Part shown: positions 39,101 through 50,705 of the stretch, in pieces
How positions within the stretch are numbered: the stretch's first letter is position 1
Layout: each line of letters starts with the position of its first letter
Assembly: GCA_023053545.1 (NCBI GenBank)
Contig: JAKZAN010000005.1
Coordinates: 5,270,001-5,334,000, forward strand
From: Lepidurus packardi
Lineage: Eukaryota; Arthropoda; Branchiopoda; Notostraca; Triopsidae
Direction of reading: 5' to 3'
DNA length: 64,000 bases
Program-made: the position numbers and the translations under genes
The notes under the pieces: generated by a model
The model's database searches: none
What the model was told of the DNA's origin: nothing
What the model saw: the letters and a program-made list of their open reading frames with translations, nothing else

Positions 39101-41671
39101 AAACCTGAGAAACGGATGGCACATAAACAATCGGATACCCTTAATGCTGGTGAAGGGGATTTTAATCACCAAACTACCTTGAACGATGATTTCAAGGAAC
39201 ATTCCAATTACACAAGACAATTGCTGCATAAACCCAAAGATACAATTAGCGGTGGCGACGGTGAAATATCGAAATCGACGAATACTATGGACGATTACAA
39301 ACAGTTTTCCGTGCAAAAACCTCAATTAAAAAAACTTACAGAATCGTTGCAACCAGGAGAGGGCAAATTTCAAACTGAAACCACCCTATCGAACGATTTC
39401 AAAGAACACGAAAACTACATCCGACCTGTTGGGAATCGTCTCAAAAGCAGTTTGAGACCGGAAGGTGACATGTCGGGTATTTCTCACGTAAAAGACGACT
39501 TCAAGGAATTGAAAACAGAAAAACGAATTGCCAATAAAAAAGCAGACACCCTCAATGCCGGAGAAGGCGATTTTAATCACCAGACCACGCTAAACGACGA
39601 TTACAAAGAGCATGAAAACTATGTTCGACCTACGGGGAATCGTATAAAGAGTAGTTTAAGACCAGAGGGCGATTTGACTGGTACTTCTCATGTAAAAGAA
39701 GATTTTAGAGAATTCAAACCTGAGAAACGAATGGCGCATAAACAGTCGGATACTCTTAATGCTGGTGAAGGGGATTTTAATCACCAAACTACTTTACAAG
39801 GCGATTATAAGGAACATGAGAATTATGTCCGACCTATTGGGAATCGTTTAAAAAGTAGTTTACGACCTGAAGGTGATTTAGCTGGCATTTCCCACGCTAA
39901 AGATGACTATAAGGAATTTAAGCCAGAAAAACGAACCCTCCATAAGAAACAAGACACCCTGAACGCGGGAGAAGGAGACTTTCAGCATCAAACTACCTTA
40001 GCAAATGACTACAAAGAGCATTCCAATTACGCTAAACAATCGCTCCAGAAACCGAAAGATACTTTAGCCGGTCTTGAAGGCGAAATGGCGAAGACAACTA
40101 ATAACATGGATGACTACAAGACATTTGCTGCTGCACGACCACAACTCAAGAGAATAGCAGAAGTTTTAGAACCAGCTGTAGGTGAATTCCAAAGTGAAAC
40201 TACCCTTTCTAATGATTTCAAAGAGCACGAAAATTATTTGCGGCCTATTGGGAATCGACTAAAGAGTAGTCTGCGTTTAGAGGGTGATTTATCGGGCACT
40301 TCTCACGTTAAAGATGATTATAAGGAGGTCAAATCAGAGAAACGCTTTCCGCACAAACAGGCAAATTCTCTCAATGCCGGTGAAGGTGAATTTAACCACC
40401 AAACTACCTTACAAGATGATTTCAAAGGGCATTCGAATCATACTAAACAATCGCTCCAGAAACCGAAAGACACTCTGAATGGAGGCGAAGGAGAGATGAT
40501 AAAAACAACTAGCAATATGAACGACTACCAACCGTTTTCTGTGGAAAGACCGGTGGTGAAAAAGCTTCAAGAAAGTTTGCGACCAGCTGAGGGTAAATTC
40601 CAAGAGGAAACCACCCTCTCTAAAGATTTCAAAGAGCACGAAAATTACGCACGTCCCACTGGGAATCGTTTGAAAAGCAGTTTACGACCAGAAGGGGACT
40701 TGTCTGGCATTTCTCATGTAAAAGATGACTATAAGGAATTCAAGCCCGAAAAACGAGTTCAAGTTAAACAATCCGACACTTTAAACGCCGGAGAAGGTGA
40801 GTTTGATCACCAAACCACCTTCAACGGTGACTTCAAAGAGCACATGAATTACGGTAAACAATCGCTTCAAAAACCCAAAGATTCCATAAATGGTGCCGAA
40901 GGTGAGATATCGAAGTTGACTAATAATATGGATGATTATAAAACGTTCAGTGTAGAAAGACCTCAACCTAAGAAACATTCAGAATCGTTAGAACCATCAG
41001 GAGGTAAATTCCGAAGTGAAACCACCCTCAACCAAGACTTTAAAGAGCACCCAAACTACATCCGGCCAGCTGGCTTTAGAGTTAAGAGTAGTTTGCGTCC
41101 GGAAGGGGACCTATCTGGGATATCTCACGTAAAAGAAGATTACACAGAATTTAACTCAGAGAAACAACATCCATATAAGCAGCAGGACACTTTGAACTCC
41201 GGTGGAGGCGAATTTGATCATCACACTACCTCCAACGACGACTTTAAAGAACATTCGAATTACGCCAGACAATCGCTTCAGAAACCCAAAGATACTTTCA
41301 GTGGCGAGGAGGGAGAAATGGTGAAGACTACTAATAATATGGATGACTACAAAATTCCAATTCGAAAAGATTCGCGTAATGTACTGCAGCCAATTGCCGG
41401 TTTGGGTCGAGTTATGTCTGGAGGCAGCCCAGGGAAAATTATTAGTGGAAAACGGACCCGTAATACACGTGACACTTATTCCAAGACTGGGAAATCAATC
41501 CTGGGGGAAGCTGACCCGTTTCAAGGCACTTCAGTCTACAAAGACACGTTCCAGTTGCCGCCAGTGGAGTATTGCCCGGCGGAAAAACTGAGCCAGCCTG
41601 ACAAGTCGGGGTATATATTTGTCAGAAAGAACGACGATCACCATTTCTATCTTCCTGTGATATCTACCTAA
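36200..41671 (+). CDS. Giant SAXO-like axonemal microtubule-binding repeat protein
   Basis: Two exons (36200-36261, 36334-41671) give 1799 residues. The first 30 residues (KCICQICTCGRHRCPKH) match the cysteine-rich N terminus of SAXO1/2 (human KCICELCSCGRHHCPH), which settles both the start and the family. The rest is roughly fifty modules of about 34 residues of the Mn type, each ending in a TT..DF/DY core (for example ETTLSNDFKEHENY, HQTTLNDDYKEH). These modules bind along microtubules, often inside doublets. Vertebrate SAXO proteins have about 12 modules in about 400-470 residues, so this one is roughly four times longer. Modules fall in a fixed order (GKF..NDFKEH / RPEGD..H.KDD / LNAGEGDF..TTL / SL.KPKD..GGEGE), and 37.8-39.8 kb is a recent tandem amplification. 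AATAAA lies at 41737-41742. Expected in sperm flagella or cilia. Confidence 0.9.
37790..39790 (+). repeat. 615-bp in-frame tandem repeat, about 3.25 copies
   Basis: Near-identical blocks begin at equivalent points about 37811, 38426 and 39041 (exact 615-bp spacing, 205 codons) and a partial fourth starts near 39656. Each unit holds six 34-35-residue modules. Copies differ at only scattered single bases (for example GACAACTACACC versus GAAAACTACATC), and the array is flanked on both sides by older modules that are far more divergent. The pattern indicates recent unequal crossing-over within the exon. Confidence 0.9.
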
Positions 41672-42294
41672 CGATTCCGTCTTCGGTTATGAGTATGCAT
41701 ATAGATTTTGTTGTACATGCATGAGCTTTTTGCACAAATAAATATAAATATGAGATTTTTCAATGCTACTTAGACAATACAATATCAGTTACAGTTAGCT
41801 TTATATTCACGACTTCTCGAAAATGCTTTACCATGCAACGCCATTTTTTCTTTCAAGAGGTGTTCGACGCAGACACCGCCTAACGGTGACGGTTTATATT
41901 GTCACGGATAGCCTATTTATCAAAGCTTCATTTCTGTTGCTGTCGAAAGCTGGAACTCCAGAACGAATTAATAAGATTCCCATTCAAGTCAATGGTGAGT
42001 CGATGATCAATTAACGAACATCTTTTGGAACGGATTATGTTCGTTAAGCGATCACCCACTGCACAGGTAGCGAAATTCGTGCACTTGGCAAAAGCTTCTT
42101 GTGCGCTAATGGAAAGTGTTCAACTGTCTTAACAAAATATTGTACACGTATACAAACTTGTTTAAATGCTTTATTGAAAGGCTGATTATGAGCAAGAATG
42201 AATAGATGTCTTACAATGAGAGGATTTATATTAAAAACGAAATAAGTAACGAAGAACTTGTATATGGAACTTTATATCTGTAACGTAACGGAGT
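41672..42294. other. Convergent spacer between SAXO-like gene and BRCA1
   Basis: Holds the SAXO-like gene's AATAAA (41737-41742), the BRCA1 signal on the minus strand (TTTATT at 42170-42175) and one end of a pogo-like MITE (41955-42061). Confidence 0.5.
41955..42061. mobile_element. One end of a pogo/Tigger-like MITE
   Basis: About 107 bp matching the right part of the complete copy at 43748-44405: CTCCAGAACGAA, TTCCCATT, TTTTGGAACGGATTATGTTC and the terminal ATCACCCACTG. The left half is missing. Confidence 0.55.
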
Positions 42295-45200
42295 TTAATA
42301 TTCTTCGGAACAAAGATTGGGTTCTGCGAGTAATGCTTCACTTGCCCCTTGTTTTCTTAATAAGGCAATAACTTCTGGTTTGTCTTGGAACAAGTACATT
42401 CGAATAGGATGTAACTGGTACGTCGAAATGGAATCTAAAATCCACTCGCGACTAACGCACACTACCCCAAATTTCTCCAACCAATCTAGCAATAATGATC
42501 CACCCCAATAATTATACCTAACACAGAATTAATAAAACGTTTACCTTCAGGTTTGTGTTCCACACCAGCATCGCCCTGAGCTACTACTAGTGGTATAGAA
42601 CCCGGAGTAGCTGCTAGCAAATCTTTGGGGTGACTTACGGGAGTGCTCCCGCACAACCGAACCATATCCTGCAAAAGAAAATCAGAATACTTCCCTTTGA
42701 TACAAGTAATAACTACTTACATTCATGTTATCCACCGTCATGTGGGTAAAAGGGGGGACACAGCAGAATGTGAAGCCTAAGAGAAAAGAAACAATTTTAT
42801 GGCAAAATTTTTACAGACGTTAGGTCTCTTTACCTTTAAACAACGTCCCTTTAATTTCGCGGCCGCGTCGAGGTCCCGGTTCACCTTCCAAATCGAGCAC
42901 TTCATAAGGAGCCTGGCATCGTCAAACATTCTCGGATTAACAAAAATATTTAGCTATTGTGCAATTTTTATACCTCTGGCAATAGCTTGTTCTCTTTCAA
43001 CGAATCCGTAATCCACTTCATGTCAACTATCCAGGCGCCACTAGCTACCCCATAGAGGTACTTAAATGTTCGCTCAGTTGTCATATTCTCGTCAGCTTTG
43101 ACGACCACGTGGGTCACGCTGCTACTCACGTTCGATAACAAATTCAAACCCAAACGCTGGGCTAATGTCTGTACAGCCAAAATATCGTGCCGTTCCAATC
43201 CCGTACATATCAACGCGATTTTCTTGGGAACAGGGGAGGCAGGTCTCTCGTCCAAAATCGACGGTTTGGCTATCGGAACAATACCACTCACTTTGGATGC
43301 AGTCCCAACAGCTCGTAAAGTGTTATGATCGGTGGGATTGCATCGCCCAGCACCTAGATTTACCAAGGGGCTTCTGCCGATGCTCTTTTGAGGTGGTTCG
43401 ACATGCTCAACCCTAAAGAAAGTGAAGTTAAATCGAAGAACTTTTAGTTCTGGAACGGTCATTACATTTCCCTCGAATTCCTCCAAGACCGATTACGTTC
43501 ATCTTCAGGTGTGGGTTCAATCAAGTCATCGTCGCTTTCGAAAATTCGCGTTCGTTCAGCTCGAGGGGACTATTAAGGTTTTTATTACATCAGAACGAAA
43601 CATAGCTAGAAACGAACCTCCAGCTGAGGCAAGTTTGAAGTCACAAGCCCAGAAGGCGCAGCTTCGGCGCTAGAAGTCGAAGGCTTTGGAGGTGGCATCT
43701 GGGCTACTGATTTCCCACATGCTGAAGAGTTCGCCTGACAAAAGATATAGTGGGTGATCGTTAACGAACAGTTCGGATAACGAACAAATCACACAACCAA
43801 CACTTTTTGTGTGCATTTTTTAGTTCGGATAACGAACAAAACCTAACAGAACCAACAGATTCTCCGGTTAAAAATCCAGAGGTCAAATCCGAAACTAGTG
43901 TGTCACATTGTTGCAAAACGTTCTCCGGAAGAGTGACAAACAGGTGTCATTTGAGTTTAAAATTGGTAGTTGGATTGAAAATGTATTAGGTTAAGTTAGG
44001 TTAACGATTCTCAGCAACTTTCGTTAATGACAATCTTTAAAACTTGTACTGCCTTTCACTCCATTAGCTGAAAAAAAATACACTGTTCGAAAAATTCGAC
44101 AGCGGGATACGTAACACCCGTCCACTAAATACGGAGAATGTGTTGCACAGAACAAACACAAGAAGAAGCGACGCTGTGTGTAAGATTTGTCAACACGTTC
44201 CCCGGATTACTGCTACTACATATTGTATTATTATTATTACATATAAATAAACGGAATAAGAATTTATATATTTTTTTGGGGTCTCCAGAACGAAATAATC
44301 AAATTCCCATTAAAATCTATGGTAAATCGATGATTAGTTAACCAACAATATAACGATCGGTTATCTTTTTGGAACGGATTATGTTCGTTATCCAATCACC
44401 CACTGTAAACATACACGAAATGTGGTAGAAAAACAAAAATCTTACCTCCAGCTTACACAGCTCGGCATCCAATCCGATGAAAATGTCTGTCGCATATTCG
44501 TCTTCATCAAACAAATTATCCAGGTCACCTAAAAAGAGAAGCGTAAGTAAAAATAAACCTTGATGGATTATTCTACCTTTAGGTTCCGCTAGACTAGCTT
44601 CTTCCCTTTGAAACACAGCGGCTTCAAGGTCCATAGTCTCTAGAGATTTTGGCAAAACTTTGAAAGGTGAATGCTTCACATTGTCATTTGCTTCTCCGAA
44701 TAAATAAGTATCGGCATCCAAAGCTTCCGAAGCGAGAGTTGGCATACTCTCCACTGAAAACAAGCCGGAATTAGCTGTTCTGGGTGGTGAATTATAGGTC
44801 TTAGGTGTCCTAGTTCGAGCTACGGCTGTGGAGGCCAGAATGGACTGCGAAGGTGATGGTACACCTCCCGAACTTGCGCTCTTAGCCGAATCACTCCGTT
44901 GCAAGGTCAAAATCGGACTTTGGCAAGCTTTTTTTGTTGACGTAATAAATGGTTGCATATTCGCCGCATTCCTTGTGGCTGTCGGGTACAGCAGATTCCT
45001 AACCGTAGTTGAACCCTCCGAACTGCTTACTTTAGTCGCTGACGATCCAGTCAACGAAATAATCTCAATCGCGGGCGCGTGACCGGCTTCGAACAATTCT
45101 CTCTTGCTTTCTTCCAACGCTCGTTGCAGAATCTCTTCACTGTCGCCTTCCGGCTGCAACTGAGAGCTTAGTTCTTCCACTTCTTTCTCCAAATCTGCTC

Positions 45201-48200
45201 GTTTCTTCACCGCCGACGTGTTAGACAGCTTATTGCGTTTTGACTGCTTTTGAACTTTTGTTTCTTCTTCCGAATCGGAGTCGCTCGAATTAGCCGTTCT
45301 GATACGTCTGAATTTCCGCTTTTTGTTCGAAATACTGGTGGTCTCCGAGGGCAACACTTTGGCTACGACGCGATGTGATTGCCTCGGTTCGGGCGATCCG
45401 TCAGCTTCGGATGAATACAGATCATCGTTATTAGCGCGAATGCGTTCCATAAATGTTTTTGGCTTCTCAGGGGATGAAATTAGCGAGGAGTCACTAGAAG
45501 CTTCATTGTCAAATTGCGCAGTTGACGCCAAACTATAGCTCGGAAGGGCACAGCTCGTTGACAGTAGCGACAATCTTGTCGAAGTACGATTAACTGAGAT
45601 GGAAACTGGTTCCTTTGCACCCTCGAGAGACGGTTTCGCATTGTTAAAAAAATCTAGAATTTCCGGCACAGGAACAGTATCGGGGATTTCCACATCGTCG
45701 CTGTCAGTCTTCTCCAACTGACGGACGGATTCATTGCTCACAGGCTCCGTGTCTAATACCTCTACATCTTTCTGATCCGACTTGTTCGTTTCACTTACTA
45801 TTCGTAGTGTATCCGCAAGAGATACAGATACGGATTGCTTGGCATCACCCGCAAATGCTCCTAGTACAGTCGTCTTCTCGAAGGACCAACCTTCATCCGT
45901 CTGGACGCCGGTATTTTTAAATACTTTGTTGGTCATAACACTTATTTGAGCTTGAACATTATCGGTGCATTGCTTTTTATTTGCCGACGTCTGCCTTTCG
46001 CTATCACTAATATCGCCAACAAAAGCAAAAGGGCGCTTTCCATAGCTCAGAAACGTCTTCTCCTTGCGCAAAGCCCCTAATGAGTGAAAGAGGATGGACT
46101 TTTTGGCCAAACCTTTCTTCAAAGTCGCCAAACGGCCCTTCTTTATAAAAATAATGCTCTTCCACTGAGTACAAGCTGTTGCCAAGGGAACTTGCGGTTC
46201 GATGCCTTTGTTCAGAATGTGGACTACGCCCTTGGTGACAGGCTCAGGCGGAATCTCTTGCGTTTCTGCTATTGTTAAAACTGCTGGAGTTTCAGATTGA
46301 TGATTTTCAACTTGAACGAGACTTTCTGTCGATTGTTTTACACTTGCCACATCCTGTGCCAATTTGGTGTCTGTAACAGGTTCTGGAAGAGAATTGCTAG
46401 TGGGTTCAAATGCAGGTATCTCTGAGGTTGGTATCGCAGAAACCGGATGGACCTCACTTGGTTTACGGACTCTTGATTCCAGAGCTATGTCAACGTGAGT
46501 CTTCGGAAGTCGATGAATCGATTTCGAAAGCGAATCCCGGCCATGTTTGATTGCTATTGCTACAAGCCCTTTTTTGTTGTTGCCCAAATCTTGCTTCATT
46601 TCCTGCAAGCGTGACCAGCCGGGAGAGCTGCGTTTGACATTAGCGACAGTACCAGTGGAGAAGGCACCAACTGCTGCATTTTCCCGGCCGATTTGTCCTG
46701 GGTCGTTTGTAGAAGACCTGGAAATGGTATCGGCAGACTCTGGGATTTTCTCAGCCACTGAATCCGTGGTCACCGTTGTACTACTTAAGGTGCTATCTAG
46801 GGCCACAGTTGAATTGCTAGTGCTTGTGGAAGGTCTGGGCTCAATTGCGTTGGATTGATCCTGAAAAGTTACTTTTCTACGAGTCTTTGTCTGGAGCGAG
46901 TTTTCTTTACAAGCTTCTATATTGGAACTGGGGACAATGTTGAGCTCTTGCTTGTCTATGTCATCGAAAAGCAAGCGGATGCTTTCAATCTGCTCTTCAA
47001 CATCCGCTTGTTTGCTGGCTTTAGCAGTTATGACCGGCTGAGTTCTCTTTTTGGGCCTTCCACGACGTTTCTTTTGAGGGCTTTCTGGTATCGTTACCAC
47101 AGGGATGTCTTCCAAAGTTCCGTTATCATTGGGGGCTGGTTGACTCTCGAATAACACAACTTCAAATTCTCGCTCCTCAAGTGATTGTCGACTAAAAGCA
47201 TTTTGAAGTCTGTCCGTAGACACAGGGGTCGGCTCGGCTGTACTTGACTTTTTGGAAGAACGTGTTGCTTTAGAACGAGGAAGCGGTGTAGTTTTCTGAT
47301 TAGATTTGGTGCGAGTCTGGCGTTTCTTAGGAGCACGTTTCTTTTCTGGAGTGCGTTGGCTTGGAACAAAAGTGTATGGATCCTGTTCGGTGGCTGTATT
47401 CGCAACCTGTAGAGACTTTGAGACGGAGCTTTCCAAAGGCGGCGGAGTACTTAGAACGCCGCATGACGTGCTCGGAAGTTGGTTGCCATTAACAATGTTG
47501 TCCGCTTGACGGGAAGGAATTTTAGGAGTGTCAGTGATTTCCTTCGTGCCAGCATTTTTGGATAGGTTAACAAGCAGCTCATGAGCAAGTGAAGGATTAC
47601 TTTGAGGCAGCATTTCTGAAGTGAAAGCATAAAAAAATATTACGATTTTTTTTAAAGATTGTTTTAATTTTATTTTTTTTAAGTGTACTTTTGCCTAACT
47701 TAGAGATCTTGGGCTTAGCGGGAGCAATGACATCAAGAACTACAAGTTCAGATTGGGACGACGCATTACAAAAGTTCACTACGTATGAAAAAGTGAGTAC
47801 TTCCTTATTTATTGCAAATATTACTCCTTACTTTCCACGCCCGCGTTCCGAAACTCCTTCGCTAGGGTACGGTACCCTTCCACCAATGCTTTTATTTGTG
47901 GGTTTTCCGTGACGTGCCTACGTGTGACTGCAGTTTTGCACAGTGGGCAAGTGGACTTAGGAACTTTGGTGACCTTATCAATACAGTGATGACAAAAAGA
48001 GTGACCACACGTCGTTGTAACGGGTTCCTTGAATAGATCCATACTAATAAGAATACAATAAAAAATATAACAATTGCAACAACAACGAACTAGCTCTCGT
48101 TGGAAATTAAGTAATTAATGTTTTCAATAATGTTGTTGCCTATTTCTTGGCATTGATACTGAACACAAACTCAATCAAACTTCAAATTGGAAAAAAAAGA

Positions 48201-48317
48201 GTCGTGAACTGTGAAGTATAAAACGTTTTCTTTTTACCAAATCACGCAACATAAAGAATTGTATAGTTTTTTCAGCTCTTCTCGGTAAACTATTAACTTC
48301 TTAGGAATTCCAGACAT
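42295..48317 (-). CDS. BRCA1: BRCA1 orthologue, RING and tandem BRCT E3 ligase
   Basis: Twelve exons (48238-48317, 47832-48043, about 47689-47778, 44577-47615, 44446-44528, 43618-43734, 43466-43569, 42974-43412, 42834-42912, 42721-42776, 42545-42668, 42295-42485) give about 1537 residues (human 1863). The RING is complete: CCVICMDLFKEPVTTTCGHS, FCHHC and CPLC, with the E2-contact Ile kept. A single 3.0-kb exon codes a disordered, Ser-rich middle, as BRCA1 exon 11 does. The C-terminal BRCT pair aligns to human: VSGLTPEE~CTGLERHD, CERTLKYFLG~TERTFKYLYG (R1699 and K1702 equivalents kept, S1655 replaced by Thr), VQLCGAS~VRLCGST and REWVLDSVALYQ~REWILDSISTYQ. BRCA1 works with BARD1 in homologous recombination. 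The exon 3 donor is ambiguous (GTACAC at 47688 or GTTAGG at 47699 with a later acceptor). Confidence 0.93.
43748..44405. mobile_element. 658-bp pogo/Tigger-like MITE in a BRCA1 intron
   Basis: The ends TAGTGGGTGATCG... and ...CAATCACCCACTG are inverted repeats next to TA dinucleotides (43746-43747, 44406-44407), the target site of Tc1/mariner elements. GTTCGGATAACGAAC occurs twice near the left end (from about 43770 and 43823), and GGAACGGATTATGTTCGTTA near the right. Such sub-terminal motifs are typical of pogo/Tigger transposase binding. No transposase is encoded. It lies within the intron between exons 44446-44528 and 43618-43734 and avoids both splice sites. Confidence 0.7.
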
Positions 48318-48701
48318 TTTAAAAAACCAAAAAGCAGGAAAAATTCACTTTAAAAACAGTCAAAATTAAACTGCCTTTCCAGAAGAAAGGAGAAACAGCG
48401 TCTGGTTCGCGCCAAAAGAAACGTCAGACACAGGGTGTAGATAAACAGAGAAGCGCGAAACATTAACAGTAAAATGCGAAATGGCATGTAGTATGGCATT
48501 CGGTAAGCCCAAAGCCTTTTGATATAAAAAAGAAGAAATGGACTTGACGGGATAGCCTAAAAGACGACCAGTATTTCTTTCAAATGTGTTTTGGAAGTGT
48601 ATCAAACCCCCAAGTTGCACACTTACTAAAAATATACGTATATTAGAAGTCTGGACGGTTGGTTTTGGACGGATTTTCTTAGACGTTTATTTTTTTTTTA
48701 T
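48318..48701. other. BRCA1 promoter region and spacer
   Basis: No gene. Contains the E2F-like sites listed separately. Confidence 0.4.
48400..48462 (-). promoter_or_regulatory. Two E2F-like sites upstream of BRCA1
   Basis: On the minus strand TTTTGGCGCGAA (48406-48417) and TTTCGCGC (48453-48460) both match the E2F consensus TTTSSCGC, 90-145 bases before the ATG. This suggests S-phase expression, as known for vertebrate BRCA1. The match is by eye. Confidence 0.5.
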
Positions 48702-49117
48702 CTATTTTTTGTATCTATCTTTCTTAGCTCTTTTATTTTTTTGTGTCCCAAATTGATTCCATAAAACTTTCCCATACTGCCTTCCACGCCCCTCTGGCCA
48801 GTAGTCCATCATGTGTTCCTGTGGTAAAAGTTTATTCTCCAAGTTTCTTTTCTTCGTGTGATAGCTATCAAACTCGTGAAAACGCTTGACTACTTGTTCC
48901 AGCATACGCTTTTTAGTTTTAACTAAATTTTTTAAGATCTGTAGGTAATTTTCGGCCCAATAGCCACTCCGTGAAGGAATTTTACCAAAAACTTCTACGT
49001 CATCAACTAGGTGTATGAGGGAATGAACGTTGTATGATATAAAGTAATGGCCATAGATATTCGATGATGCTTCGATACATTTTTTTAGCAATTCTCGACA
49101 CAAGGCGAAAGCCCTAA
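48702..49117 (-). pseudogene. C-terminal fragment of a CACTA-like transposase
   Basis: An open frame reading LCRELLKKCIEASSNIYG, then HYFISYNVHSLIHLVDDVEV and GYWAENYLQILKNLVKTKKR. This pattern (YNVH.L.HL.DDV..FG..., then ENY...LK.LV...) is the tail domain of EnSpm/CACTA-type transposases that are abundant in invertebrates. It has no N-terminal catalytic part and abuts the 251-bp repeat at 49118. Confidence 0.5.
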
Positions 49118-49368
49118 GTAAGACATGAACCTTATGGCACGATGCGTATAGTAACAGTTAAATAAGAAATCGCGACATCTAATATCATCGCAATGGATAT
49201 CACAATATTCTCGATTAGGTCCCACTTGCATGTAAAAGTTAAAGTAACAGCCAGGTTGGTGTTTATATTCGCGCACACCGCTAATTTTTGTTATGTAGCC
49301 TATTACTAAAGGCATTTTATCATGTATGTTAAATACAAGCGAAGTAGAGCTGAAAGCTGATTTTTCCA
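49118..49368 (-). repeat. 251-bp repeat, copy A (inverse of the copy in the TCTP gene)
   Basis: Read on the minus strand from TGGAAAAATCAGC to AATGTCTTAC-like end (CATGTCTTAC), this segment is nearly identical to 51379-51629 on the plus strand and stays open in the same frame (IGYITKISGVREY, CYFNFYMQVGPN). The flanks of the two copies share nothing. Confidence 0.85.
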
Positions 49369-49671
49369 ACAGACCGTCTGCCTCTTTTATACGTTTAGAG
49401 TAAAGTCAAACACCAATCGTAAGCTAGCGGGTTTGTAATGTATGCCACACCCAACGCGCAACTTGTTTTTAACTCTTGTTTTTTTGTGAGTGTGGCTGGC
49501 TTTACTTGGAAATTTGAGTAAGGAGTATATAGTGCTGTCTTCTTCGGTATAAATCAATCCCCTTTTTTCTGAAAACCACCCGAGTTTGATTCTAAAGCTT
49601 ACAAGGAAAATTTCGTGTTTATCCCCATCTACTTAACTAAGTTTGACTTCTAATTTAACTTTGACTTCTAA
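49369..49671. other. Spacer downstream of homocysteine methyltransferase
   Basis: 303 bases of AT-rich DNA. No feature beyond the likely 3'UTR of the minus-strand gene. Confidence 0.35.
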
Positions 49672-50705
49672 CTACTTCTGACTAAGTAGTTCGCATAACG
49701 CAGTAATATTGTCCGGAAGCACGCGACAACAGCCACCTAGGGCGAACAGTTGGAACTGGAGCCAATGTGGTACGAAGTTTAGGAAACTTCCAACGGTTTT
49801 CGACCCATTCCACCTAAAAATGGCAGTTAATTTGAACTATTTAAATGTTTTTAGTGAACTTAAGTGTACGAATTTCACCCCATTTTAGCATCCCAGACTT
49901 CTCCGCTGTTGGGATATAGGATAAATTGCGCGTTAGACTCGTGACAGCTATGGACTAGGGGTTGAATAGCGTCTGGAGACGTGCAATTGACTCCAATTGC
50001 CACTAATCCGGGTGTTTTATTGGTCCAGCAATGATTAACTACTTCTGAGAAGACTTCTCCATGACAAGTCCGTTTATCGTCCTAGTGAAAGAGTCAAAAA
50101 AGGGTTAGGTTTTGCAGTGAGGTAATGTTTGCATGTACTTTGCACGAAAAGCTGATCCAAGCTTTCCGATTTGGAGCAAGCTCGTGCAGCAGCTCGAGTA
50201 GTGCTTGGGCTTCTTTTAATGCTGGAATGGTTTCAATAGCGAGAAAATCGCAGTCGGTTTCCAACAAAGCGAGAAAACGAGGACGATGCCAGACTGTAAG
50301 CTCATCGGTAGTCATAGTGTCGACGTAAAAGCCGGTGTATTCCGATCCGTTGTGAAGGCAAGCTCCGTAAGGTCCAATGGAAGCTGCGACGAACGTTGGC
50401 TTCTTGTGCGTTTTGGCATAGATTTGGCATGCTTCGTGCGCAATTTCTACGGATATTTTTATCAGCCGAATGCTTTCATGTTCTGAAATGTGTAAGGTAT
50501 CTTTCAAGTTAGGGACATTGCATTGGTAGCTTGCCGTGGTGATTATATGATCGGCGCCTGCTTCGAGAAACGAAAGATGAGCCTGGCGCAAGGATTCGAG
50601 CCCACGTTGGGACACTAAAGCTCTAGCACTCCACAAAGGGTCTCCTTCGACAGGAAATCCTTGGGATTGTAACTGGGAAGCTAAACCTACATCCAAAATC
50701 AGCAT
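49672..50705 (-). CDS. Homocysteine S-methyltransferase
   Basis: Three exons (50139-50705, 49879-50081, 49672-49813) give 303 residues, normal for the family. The N-terminal half has the barrel signatures LSFLEAGADHIITTASYQCN, ASIGPYGACLHNGSEYTG and FLAIETIPALKEAQALLELL. The zinc-binding cysteines are present in AIGVNCTSP and in FALGGCCRVLP. This family (like yeast Mht1/Sam4 and plant HMT) methylates homocysteine with S-methylmethionine or S-adenosylmethionine. It differs from betaine-dependent BHMT by its shorter length. The GGCCR exon falls in frame only with the GG|GTGAAA donor at 49878, which was therefore chosen. The gene is divergent from TCTP with 192 bases between start codons. Confidence 0.92.

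Noticed and set aside
37811-39580. Open frames of 64-94 codons repeated on the minus strand within the SAXO-like exon
   Set aside because: They recur with the 615-bp period as antisense shadows of the plus-strand repeat and have no domain of their own.
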